Positions 1 to 5,863 of a stretch of DNA of 5,863 nt are shown piece by piece. The DNA lies in contig PIVW01000376.1 in the NCBI GenBank assembly GCA_003353825.1, positions 1 to 5,863 on the forward strand, written 5' to 3'. The notes below the pieces were generated by a model. It was not told the DNA's origin and did not search any database. It saw only the letters and a list, made by a program, of their open reading frames with translations. Made by a program: the position numbers and the translations under genes. Position 1 is the first letter of the stretch; every line of letters begins with the position of its first letter. This stretch comes from Chloroflexota bacterium (GTDB taxonomy: Bacteria; Chloroflexota; Anaerolineae; J102).

Positions 1-195
1 TTCCTGCTGGAGTGGGCCAACAACACCGGACCCACCACCTTTACACCCGGTTGGGGTGAATGGCGCGGCTACACCGATGGCGCCGGTCTGCAGGGCCAGC
101 TCGACGATGTATTCAACGGAGTCAGCGACCTTGACACCGCCCTCGGCAATGCTGCCGATCATGCCAACTCTGTGCTCGAACGCTACTATCCCTGA
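1..195 (+). CDS. Sugar ABC transporter substrate-binding protein, C-terminal fragment (5' end outside window)
   Basis: Frame 1 is open from the first base and ends at the TGA at 193-195, giving the last 64 residues of a larger protein. The tail reads as a family 1 extracellular solute-binding protein: a Pro/Gly/Trp-rich segment (PGWGEWRGY, about residues 16-24 of the fragment) is followed by an amphipathic stretch with small residues and a final helix (NAADHANSVLERYYP) like the terminal helix of CUT1 binding proteins. Such proteins capture sugars outside the membrane and deliver them to the permease pair. The two permease genes directly downstream give the standard order binding protein, MalF-like, MalG-like, which is the strongest support. 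The signal peptide and ligand-binding lobes lie upstream of the window, so the ligand cannot be judged. The family call rests on a short tail plus context. Confidence 0.8.
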   Translation, partial: FLLEWANNTGPTTFTPGWGEWRGYTDGAGLQGQLDDVFNGVSDLDTALGNAADHANSVLERYYP

Positions 196-202
196 GTGCG
201 TT

Positions 203-262
203 AATCAGCAATCAGTGTCCAGTCACAGATTCTTTCCGAATACTGCTCACTGATTGCTGATT
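203..262. repeat. Perfect 14-bp inverted repeat with 32-nt loop after the binding-protein gene
   Basis: AATCAGCAATCAGT at 203-216 is the exact reverse complement of ACTGATTGCTGATT at 249-262. It starts 8 nt after the stop codon of the binding-protein gene. As RNA it could form a 14-bp stem with a 32-nt loop (217-248). The stem is AT-rich and no run of T follows it, so it is not a typical intrinsic terminator. By analogy with hairpins between malE and malF, it could protect the 3' end of the binding-protein message or lower read-through into the permeases; that role is inference. Confidence 0.75.
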
Positions 263-284
263 GCTGACTACCAACTAGCAACTA
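249..284. repeat. Short heptamer tandem repeats (TGATTGC and AACTAGC types)
   Basis: TGATTGC occurs twice in tandem at 251-257 and 258-264 and is followed by TGAC. After a short spacer, AACTAGC at 273-279 is followed by the partial copy AACTA at 280-284. The upstream arm at 203-216 is made of the complementary heptamers AATCAGC and AATCAGT. The 7-nt periodicity resembles the short tandemly repeated sequences found between genes in cyanobacteria and some other bacteria. It probably marks a dispersed intergenic repeat family, but only one locus is visible here. Confidence 0.55.
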
Positions 285-326
285 CCGGCGCCCTGCCTGG
301 TGAGATACAGCCGACAGGGGCGCCGG
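285..326. promoter_or_regulatory. GC-rich hairpin in the leader of the first permease gene
   Basis: CCGGCGCCC at 285-293 pairs with GGGCGCCGG at 318-326 (9 bp). Two more pairs (T294-A316, G295-C315) are possible if G317 is bulged, leaving a 19-nt loop. No T-run follows, so it is not an obvious terminator. It ends 24 nt before the ATG chosen for the permease and could affect mRNA stability or translation. Each arm also contains the palindrome GGCGCC (287-292 and 319-324), 32 bp apart or about three helical turns, so a DNA-binding site is an alternative reading. No clear -35/-10 promoter pair is seen in 196-350. Confidence 0.4.
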
Positions 327-350
327 CCCACCTGTATGGATTCTTGTGAT

Positions 351-1226
351 ATGAGGTACAGAAGACTCACCCCCTATCTTTTTCTTACACCAATGATTCT
401 GGGATTGCTGATCTTCCGCATCGGGCCGGTGGTTGCTGCCATGCTGGCTGGTTTCAGCAAATGGAATATCCAGACGCCGCCCGAACTTGTGGGTTTGGCT
501 AATTATGCAGAGGCAATTCAGTCTGAAGTTTTTTGGAAGGTGACCCAGAATACCGTCGTTTTTGCCCTGTTTTTTGTGCCCGGCACCATGTTCTTAGCCA
601 TGGCCATGGCGCTCCTGGTCAACCAGAAGCTGCGTGGCATTTCCTTTTTCCGTGGACTCTTCTTCTTGCCCTACATCACTGCGATGGTGGCCGTAGCCAT
701 GGTTTGGAACTGGATTTTCGCCACGCGCTTCGGTATCCTCAACCATATACTGAGGACGGTCTTCAGTGTTTCTGACCCGCCTGCCTGGTTGGCGGATGCG
801 CAATGGGCTTTGTTTGCGCTTGCGATCGTGGCCATTTGGAAAACCGCGGGCTTTCAGATGCTGATCTTCCTGGCCGGGTTACAAAGCATACCCTCCAGCC
901 TGTATGAGGCGGCAGTGATGGATGGCGCCAATCGCCGTTCGCAATTCTTTCGCATTACCCTGCCCCTGATGTCTCCGGTGATCTTCTTCGTCTTTATCAT
1001 CACCGCCATCGACGCCTTCAAGACATTCGACGTGACCTATGCCATGACAGGCGGAGGGCCGAACTTCGCCTCAACCACGCTGGCATACCTCATCTACCTC
1101 AACGCCTTTACCTATGGACGTATGGGATACGCCTCTGCCCTTGCCATGTTATTACTGATTTTGGTTGCAGCCACGACACTCATCTCCTTCCGTTTAAAAG
1201 ATCGACTGGTCGAGTATTCACTTTAG
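351..1226 (+). CDS. CUT1-family sugar ABC transporter permease, MalF/UgpA-like
   Basis: This is an inner-membrane subunit of a carbohydrate importer; it forms half of the transmembrane channel and docks an ATPase. With the ATG at 351 it has 291 residues, a normal length for the short MalF-like class. About six hydrophobic segments lie near residues 9-31, 67-90, 103-124, 150-175, 207-222 and 260-280. The cytoplasmic EAA loop is clear at 186-205 (EAAVMDGA, then RITLP), where the ATPase couples, and the family motif TGGGPNFASTTLAYLIY follows at about 233-249. The start is uncertain. GTG 300 and ATG 336 are in frame, but GTG 300 would translate through the GC hairpin and add a tail unlike the family. 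ATG 351 gives the typical MRYRRLTPYLFLTP opening and has a weak GGA 10 nt upstream. It is probably co-expressed with the second permease 12 nt downstream. The substrate is not inferable. Confidence 0.93.
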   Translation: MRYRRLTPYLFLTPMILGLLIFRIGPVVAAMLAGFSKWNIQTPPELVGLANYAEAIQSEVFWKVTQNTVVFALFFVPGTMFLAMAMALLVNQKLRGISFFRGLFFLPYITAMVAVAMVWNWIFATRFGILNHILRTVFSVSDPPAWLADAQWALFALAIVAIWKTAGFQMLIFLAGLQSIPSSLYEAAVMDGANRRSQFFRITLPLMSPVIFFVFIITAIDAFKTFDVTYAMTGGGPNFASTTLAYLIYLNAFTYGRMGYASALAMLLLILVAATTLISFRLKDRLVEYSL

Positions 1227-1229
1227 GAG
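1225..1229 (+). promoter_or_regulatory. Shine-Dalgarno AGGAG for the second permease
   Basis: AGGAG overlaps the TAG stop of the upstream permease gene and lies 9 nt before the ATG at 1239. It decides in favour of that start over the in-frame ATG at 1254, and it suggests that ribosomes ending the first permease readily start the second. Confidence 0.8.
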
Positions 1230-1238
1230 ATCACATCG

Positions 1239-2090
1239 ATGGGACTCACGAACATGCGCACACGCCGACTTGGGGCATTGCTATCCTACAGCATCCTCAT
1301 ACTTTTCGCGCTGACTACGATCTTCCCCTTTTTATGGATGGTGATCACCACTTTCAAATCACGTGGCGCCATTTTCTCACTACCGCCTACATTGTATCCT
1401 GATCTGATTTTCAAGCCAGAGATGTTCGACTCTTATATCCAGGTCCTGACCAGATATAACTTCCTCCGTTACACTGGCAACAGCGCCTTTGTGGCGGGCA
1501 TGGCCGCCATCGGACAGATATTCACCGCTTCGCTGGCCGGATTCGCCTTTGCTCGTATGCGCTTCCGTGGCAGTAATCTACTCTTTGGCATCCTGCTCGC
1601 CACGACGATGATCCCGGTAGAATCCATCATCATTCCAGAATTCCTGCTGATGGCCCGGCTCGACTGGCTCGATACCTACCTGCCACTCATCGTCCCCTCC
1701 TTTCTTGTGGGCACATTGGGCACCTTTATGTTGCGCGAATTCTTCGCAAGCATTCCTGACGAGTTGGTCGAAGCAGCCGTGCTGGATGGCGCTTCCACAT
1801 TTCGCATCTACTGGAATATATTTTTGCCGCTCTCTGTGCCGGCGATGACCACCCTCTTCTTGATCGCCTTCATCACAAACTGGAATGATCTTTTACGTCC
1901 GGTACTCTACATTTCCGATTCCTCGCTTCGCACCGTCACTATCGGTATCACGACATTCCAAAACGAATTCGGGGCGCAATGGAATCTACTTCTGGCGGGA
2001 TCGGTGGTCTCTATTATTCCCCTGCTGATCGTCTACATTTTCGCACAACGCTACATCGTGCAAGGCATCGCCACCACAGGGCTCAAATAG
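1239..2090 (+). CDS. CUT1-family sugar ABC transporter permease, MalG/UgpE-like
   Basis: This is the second membrane subunit of the same importer, 283 residues, which is normal for MalG-like proteins. About six hydrophobic segments lie near residues 14-36, 82-105, 113-137, 147-170, 199-215 and 247-270. The EAA loop that contacts the ATPase is at 178-197 (EAAVLDGAST, then NIFLP). Also typical are the FLWMVITTFKS segment after the first helix, the FITNWNDLLRPVLY segment at about 211-224 and the terminal RYIVQGIATTGLK. The ATG at 1239 is set by a good AGGAG. The gene follows its partner by 12 nt and ends 1 nt before the next gene, so both permeases and the fusion enzyme are very likely on one transcript. 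The motif set separates it from the MalF-like partner and from peptide-type permeases. The transported sugar is unknown. Confidence 0.95.
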   Translation: MGLTNMRTRRLGALLSYSILILFALTTIFPFLWMVITTFKSRGAIFSLPPTLYPDLIFKPEMFDSYIQVLTRYNFLRYTGNSAFVAGMAAIGQIFTASLAGFAFARMRFRGSNLLFGILLATTMIPVESIIIPEFLLMARLDWLDTYLPLIVPSFLVGTLGTFMLREFFASIPDELVEAAVLDGASTFRIYWNIFLPLSVPAMTTLFLIAFITNWNDLLRPVLYISDSSLRTVTIGITTFQNEFGAQWNLLLAGSVVSIIPLLIVYIFAQRYIVQGIATTGLK

Positions 2091-2091
2091 C

Positions 2092-4257
2092 ATGAAGGCG
2101 TTGGTTTTAGCTGCTGGTTCACAAACGCGCAGTGAGCGTTCGCCGTGGGTGTTGGAACGCCTTGGTGAACGCTGCATCATCGATTATGTAGTGGAGTGCG
2201 CCGGTCGGGTCGTTCCAGCAGAGGATATCTATCTGGTAATAGGGCCGGAAGATGATGCTATTCGGAAGCATTTGGGCGAAACCTATTGCTATGTGAAACA
2301 GGAAAAACAGTTGGGCACCGGCCATGCCGTATGGCAAGCGCGGCAGCAACTGGCGGGCTACGAAGGGAATCTTCTGATTCTGTATGGAGATACCCCCCTA
2401 TTCCGGCGTTCATCCATCCAGGGCCTGATCAATAGACACCGGCAAAAAGCTGCCACACTGACACTACTGACTGCAGCCACCGCTTCGGGCCTGCCATATG
2501 GCCGCATCGTTCGCGATCAAAGCGGCTGTATCATCGATATCGCTGAGGTGGATAAGGCCATCGAGAACGGCCCCCAAAGGCATGAACTCAATCTGGGGGC
2601 CTATGTCGTACAGGCAAACCTGATGTGGAGGGCGTTAGGCAAGGTGGTTACGGCCTTTCATGAAGGCGACATCCCTTTCACCGCATGCGTGCAGCGCTTG
2701 CTCCATCACCCCTGCTCGGTAGCGAATTATCAGGTTCTGGACGAAGATGAAATCCTCGGCATCGATACCTCCGACAATTTGGCCGAGGCCGGGCTGATCC
2801 TCAAAAAACGCCAGCTCCGTCCACGACGCATCGAAGAACAAAACATCATCCGCTTTGGCACGGGTGGGTGGCGAGCGCTCATCGGCGAAGGTTTCACGCT
2901 GGACAATGTGCGTCGCCTCTGCCAGGCGCTTGCCAATGACATCACCCGGCAGGATCGCGAACTGGATGGCGTGCTCATCGGCTATGATCGCCGCTTTTTG
3001 TCTGATGTAGCCGCCCAAGCTGCCGCCGAAGTGTTTACGGGCAACAACATCCCCGTGCAATTGCTGATGGAACATGCCCCCACGCCGCTAATCACCTATG
3101 TCACGGCAGAACAGAATTTCGCTTACGGCCTCGTTTTCACCGCCAGTCACAATCCGCCGCAGTGGAATGGGCTGAAGGTCTTCGCCAGTGATGGTTCTCT
3201 ACCCCTGGATGAGCAGACACGAGAGCTTGAAGCAGCGGCCAACGCCCTGGAGATCGCTCAGGTTATAAAGGTCGAGATAGAAACGTCCCTAGAGAGCGGC
3301 ATGGTGCGCGAGGTAGATTATACCAACATCTACGTCGATGCCGTGGAAGCGCTGATCGATATGCAAGCGATCCGAGAGGCCGGCCTGCGGGTTCTGCTGG
3401 ACCCCATGTTTGGGGTGGGACAGGTTACTTTGCAGACCATTCTCACCGAAGCCCGTTGCCGGGTCAGCACGATCCACGAGCACCACGATCCTCTTTTTGG
3501 CGGGCGTTCTCCCGCACCTGACCTCAAGGCCTTGACCAATTTGATCACATCGGTGCGAGAGGGCAATTACGACCTGGGCCTGGCCATGGATGGAGATGCA
3601 GATCGCATCGCTATCGTCGACCATCGTGGGGTCTATATCTCTACCAACGAACTGTTGCTCCTACTGTATTACTATCTCCACGAAATACGAGGGGAGCGGG
3701 GCGGCGTTACGCGCAATCTCGCCACAACCCATTTGCTAGATCGCCTGGCCGCGCATTTCCACGAACAGGCGTATGAAGTGCCGGTCGGTTTCAAGCACCT
3801 CGCCGCAAGCATGAAAGCGCATGATGTGCTGCTGGCCGGAGAAAGCAGTGGCGGATTGAGCATACGCGGCCACATTCTGGGCAAAGATGGCATTTTCGCC
3901 TGTGCATTGGTCGTCGAAATGCTGGCCCGCACCGAGCACAGCATCGCCGACATGCTGTCGCACATTTATGGCATTATAGGAAAGCTGTTTAGCCGAGAGG
4001 TGAACTTGCCGGCCACGACCGACATGAAAGTCATGCTACCGCACAACCTGGCGGAAGCCACCCCCACGCATCTGGCCGGCTGCAAAATCGAACGGATTTC
4101 AGCTCAAGATGGTACCAAATTCTATCTGGAGAACGATAACTGGCTATTATTGCGCTTCTCCGGCACCGAACCTTTATTGCGCATCTTCGCCGAGGCGGAT
4201 ACAGAACATAAAGTGGATGAAATGATAGCATGGGCACAAAAAATTATACAGATTTGA
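2092..4257 (+). CDS. Bifunctional fusion: GlmU-like sugar-1-phosphate nucleotidyltransferase domain + phosphohexomutase (PGM/PMM/GlmM superfamily)
   Basis: The 721-residue protein joins two enzymes. Residues 1-230 resemble the GlmU pyrophosphorylase domain: loop LVLAAGSQTR (4-13), KQLGTGHA (72-79), metal-binding YGD (Asp100), YGRI (136-139), Glu152, ELN (Asn167) and Asp225 where GlmU has a metal-binding Asn. Residues 251-721 form a full alpha-phosphohexomutase: FGTGGWRA (255-262), phosphoserine loop TASHNP (Ser352), metal loop DGDADR (500-505), VGFKHL (565-570), sugar loop GESSGG (583-588) and phosphate loop RFSGTEP (688-694). The expected chemistry is hexose-6-P to hexose-1-P, then to NDP-hexose, in the cytoplasm. 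The GlmU acetyltransferase beta-helix is absent. The nucleotide loop is abnormal (Gln11 for Gly, Trp19 for Lys), so that half may be altered or inactive. No Met or Val codon occurs between 225 and 260, so separate expression of the mutase from an internal start there is unlikely. The sugar could be GlcNAc, glucose or another hexose. Confidence 0.92.
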   Translation: MKALVLAAGSQTRSERSPWVLERLGERCIIDYVVECAGRVVPAEDIYLVIGPEDDAIRKHLGETYCYVKQEKQLGTGHAVWQARQQLAGYEGNLLILYGDTPLFRRSSIQGLINRHRQKAATLTLLTAATASGLPYGRIVRDQSGCIIDIAEVDKAIENGPQRHELNLGAYVVQANLMWRALGKVVTAFHEGDIPFTACVQRLLHHPCSVANYQVLDEDEILGIDTSDNLAEAGLILKKRQLRPRRIEEQNIIRFGTGGWRALIGEGFTLDNVRRLCQALANDITRQDRELDGVLIGYDRRFLSDVAAQAAAEVFTGNNIPVQLLMEHAPTPLITYVTAEQNFAYGLVFTASHNPPQWNGLKVFASDGSLPLDEQTRELEAAANALEIAQVIKVEIETSLESGMVREVDYTNIYVDAVEALIDMQAIREAGLRVLLDPMFGVGQVTLQTILTEARCRVSTIHEHHDPLFGGRSPAPDLKALTNLITSVREGNYDLGLAMDGDADRIAIVDHRGVYISTNELLLLLYYYLHEIRGERGGVTRNLATTHLLDRLAAHFHEQAYEVPVGFKHLAASMKAHDVLLAGESSGGLSIRGHILGKDGIFACALVVEMLARTEHSIADMLSHIYGIIGKLFSREVNLPATTDMKVMLPHNLAEATPTHLAGCKIERISAQDGTKFYLENDNWLLLRFSGTEPLLRIFAEADTEHKVDEMIAWAQKIIQI

Positions 4258-5840
4258 AACACGACATCACGGTTGCCGGGATCGACAAGGTGCAGGGCCG
4301 GCGCAGATGGTCAGATGGCGGCTTCACTGACTTCGTTTGTCTGCGCTTCGACCACAATCGTTTGACCTTACGCGACATCGACCAACGCCATCCCGAACCC
4401 AAAATACACAACATCGCTCACTTGCGTTATGTAAAGTCATTGAGTTATGGGCGAGAACGACCACGTATCGTTCTGTGGCAGCGCCTGTACGAGGATCGCC
4501 CGCCCCACCTTCTCTTCCCCGGCATTTCCAATGAATCCGACGACGGAGAAGTCATTTACAGCAGCAATTCCCTTATCACCTACACGCTGCGACAACTTCT
4601 GGCAAGGGGCTGGCTACGTTTCCAGGCAGGTGTCTGGCAGGCAGATATCCCTGCCACCCAGACATCGTGGCGCCAACGAGCCAATGCGATTTTGGACTTC
4701 CTGCAATCTCACAATCGCCTGCACTTGTACGCGGGGCCGGGCCAACCCTTGCCCGAATATGATGATCTTGCGGGTGTTCATCCTCTGCAAGACCTCATCC
4801 CTCTTGACCGACTGGGTTATGTGCGTGAGTACGTGTGGTATGAGAGTCCTCTGGCAGTCTTCAATACCACCTACTTTCTGCTCGAGCACAATGATTTCAT
4901 CAGCCATCACTCCGGCTTGGGCCAACCCTATAACATGTTTGTCAGCGATGGTGTCATCCAACGTCCGCCCCTGTATCGGCGCAGCACCCTGTATCAGCTA
5001 CAAGATGGTTCATGGGATATCGGTATGTTTGACTTGGAGGACATTGAACTGGTTCTTGCGCCTAGCGCTCCTGCCAGGCAACCCCTGATCTCGCCCTTCG
5101 TGGTTGACCGGCCAGGCCCTGTCACGCTGTATAGTCGCCGCTGGGCCATTGCCGGCCAGAATCGGGTCATTGGCTTCACACCGGCCGATGCCGCTCGCCA
5201 CGAATTCACCATCGTAGATCGCCAGGTTCTCAGCTACAAACAAGGGGGCGGGCTGGAAATCCCCCAAAATGGCATGATTCTGTCCTTCGACCATGAGGCG
5301 CTGACACCCCATGTGCAGGCAGCACTTAAGACGGGGCGACTGGGATATCGCTGGCGGCAGGATGAACATCAAGGCCTCCGTCAGGCGATTCAGACGGGGC
5401 CACGCCTGCTAAAAAATGGCGGAAGCGTACTCGGCGAAAGCTCTCTTGCTGAGGAATCTTTCTGGGTTGATCGAATTGCAGCAGATGGTTCGATACAGGT
5501 GGGCGTCGTCCCCTCCGAATACCCCGACGATGTCGATAAAACCCGCGCCGGCCGCGTGGGGATAGGCGTCGATGGGAATGGACAACTGCTGGTCGCAATC
5601 ATGATGGGGGCAGAGACGTGGGGCATCAAACACCCTGAGCTAGACAGCGCCGGGGCCACGCTGGTGGACCTGACCGATCTTATGCTGGAGATGGGCGCTG
5701 TGCAGGCGCTTAATCTGGATGGCGGCGGTTCCAGCCAGATGTTCTACATCGGTGGCGCTACCGTCGTACCCGGTAATCGCCTGGGTTTGCAAACGGTCCA
5801 TTACGAACGGATGATACCCTCTGTGGGTGTGGTTGCATGA
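4230..5840 (+). CDS. Phosphodiester glycosidase (NAGPA-like) domain protein with unrecognised N-terminal region, likely cytoplasmic
   Basis: This is a 536-residue protein whose C-terminal part, about 205-536, matches the NAGPA/phosphodiester glycosidase family. Visible family features are AVFNTTYF (209-216, where relatives have N-G/A-G-F-F), SDG (239-241), TGPRLLKNGG (389-398), the TRAGRVGIGVDGNG segment (438-451) and the hallmark NLDGGGSSQM (495-504). Family members remove sugars joined through phosphodiesters, as in uncovering GlcNAc-1-P-mannose, though many bacterial members are uncharacterised. Residues 1-200 are soluble, Arg- and Asp-rich, and match nothing I recognise. There is no signal peptide, lipobox or membrane segment, which is unusual because many relatives are exported. 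The ATG at 4230 overlaps the fusion gene by 28 nt, with only a weak GGA 12 nt upstream, so translation is probably coupled. A TTG at 4254 is a poorer alternative start. The catalytic activity and substrate remain inferred. Confidence 0.85.
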   Translation: MGTKNYTDLKHDITVAGIDKVQGRRRWSDGGFTDFVCLRFDHNRLTLRDIDQRHPEPKIHNIAHLRYVKSLSYGRERPRIVLWQRLYEDRPPHLLFPGISNESDDGEVIYSSNSLITYTLRQLLARGWLRFQAGVWQADIPATQTSWRQRANAILDFLQSHNRLHLYAGPGQPLPEYDDLAGVHPLQDLIPLDRLGYVREYVWYESPLAVFNTTYFLLEHNDFISHHSGLGQPYNMFVSDGVIQRPPLYRRSTLYQLQDGSWDIGMFDLEDIELVLAPSAPARQPLISPFVVDRPGPVTLYSRRWAIAGQNRVIGFTPADAARHEFTIVDRQVLSYKQGGGLEIPQNGMILSFDHEALTPHVQAALKTGRLGYRWRQDEHQGLRQAIQTGPRLLKNGGSVLGESSLAEESFWVDRIAADGSIQVGVVPSEYPDDVDKTRAGRVGIGVDGNGQLLVAIMMGAETWGIKHPELDSAGATLVDLTDLMLEMGAVQALNLDGGGSSQMFYIGGATVVPGNRLGLQTVHYERMIPSVGVVA

Positions 5841-5863
5841 AGCTTACTGATCGCAAACCCAGT
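5837..5863 (+). CDS. Start of a further operon gene, truncated by the window end
   Basis: An ATG at 5837 overlaps the stop of the preceding gene in an ATGA arrangement and opens a frame (MKLTDRKPS) that runs to the last base. The 4-nt overlap is the classic arrangement for translational coupling and matches the tight packing of this operon. Nine codons are too few to assign any family. A GGTG at 5826-5829 is a weak possible ribosome-binding site. Confidence 0.55.

Noticed and set aside
56..253. 65-codon + strand frame overlapping the binding-protein tail
   Set aside because: It is out of frame with the clear binding-protein C-terminus, runs into the intergenic repeat and has a low-complexity Met/Ser/Pro composition with no family resemblance.
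203..284. CRISPR-like array
   Set aside because: Repeat units are only 7 nt and lack regular unique spacers of constant length.
203..326. Intrinsic (Rho-independent) terminator
   Set aside because: Neither hairpin is followed by a T-run; the first has a 32-nt loop and an AT-rich stem.
300..350. GTG 300 (or ATG 336) as the start of the first permease
   Set aside because: GTG 300 would place the GC hairpin inside the coding region and add an Arg/Cys-rich tail not seen in the family; neither has a good ribosome-binding site. ATG 336 remains a possible second choice.
2635..3075. 146-codon antisense frame inside the fusion gene
   Set aside because: It lies fully opposite strongly supported, motif-rich coding sequence and shows no recognisable protein features; this is the usual shadow of a GC-rich gene.
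3289..3624. 111-codon antisense frame opposite the mutase metal-binding loop
   Set aside because: It is a mirror of the conserved DGDADR region with no independent start signal or family match.
4238..4244. A6 run in the overlap as a programmed -1 frameshift site joining the fusion gene to the glycosidase gene
   Set aside because: In the fusion-gene frame (CAA AAA ATT) it does not fit the X XXY YYZ slippery pattern, and the downstream gene has its own ATG.
4447..5088. 213-codon + strand frame inside the glycosidase-domain gene
   Set aside because: It is Cys/Thr/Ser-rich and offset from the main frame, which carries the family motifs; no ribosome-binding site or domain supports it.

Overview
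The window looks like part of a bacterial carbohydrate-uptake and phospho-sugar operon, with all genes on the + strand. In order, it holds the 3' end of a sugar-binding lipoprotein or periplasmic-type protein, two CUT1-type sugar ABC permeases, a fused nucleotidyltransferase/phosphohexomutase, a protein ending in a phosphodiester glycosidase (NAGPA-like) domain, and the first codons of a further gene. No taxonomic marker is present. The CUT1 importer without a local ATPase, the archaeal/PGM-like mutase and the heptamer-type intergenic repeats (AATCAGC/TGATTGC) fit a Chloroflexota-like bacterium, but this is a weak inference from gene style only.

Layout: 1-195 is the C-terminus of the solute-binding protein. 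The stretch 196-350 is the only real intergenic gap; it carries a perfect 14-bp inverted repeat built from heptamers, then a GC-rich hairpin. From 351 onward the genes are packed tightly: 12 nt between the two permeases, 1 nt before the fusion enzyme, a 28-nt overlap into the glycosidase-domain gene and a 4-nt ATGA overlap into the last, truncated gene. This packing implies one transcript and translational coupling.

How the genes may work together: the binding protein and the MalF/MalG-like permeases would bring in a sugar or glycoside, with an ATPase encoded elsewhere. The 721-residue fusion would interconvert hexose-6-phosphate and hexose-1-phosphate, and its GlmU-like N-terminal half would make, or once made, an NDP-sugar. 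The last complete protein lacks an export signal, so its glycosidase domain would act in the cytoplasm, perhaps on a sugar linked through phosphate.

The most unusual points are the GlmU-N/mutase fusion with no acetyltransferase (left-handed beta-helix) domain, two altered signature residues in its nucleotide-binding loop, and the cytoplasmic NAGPA-domain protein with an unrecognised N-terminal region of about 200 residues. The substrate of the system cannot be read from the sequence.
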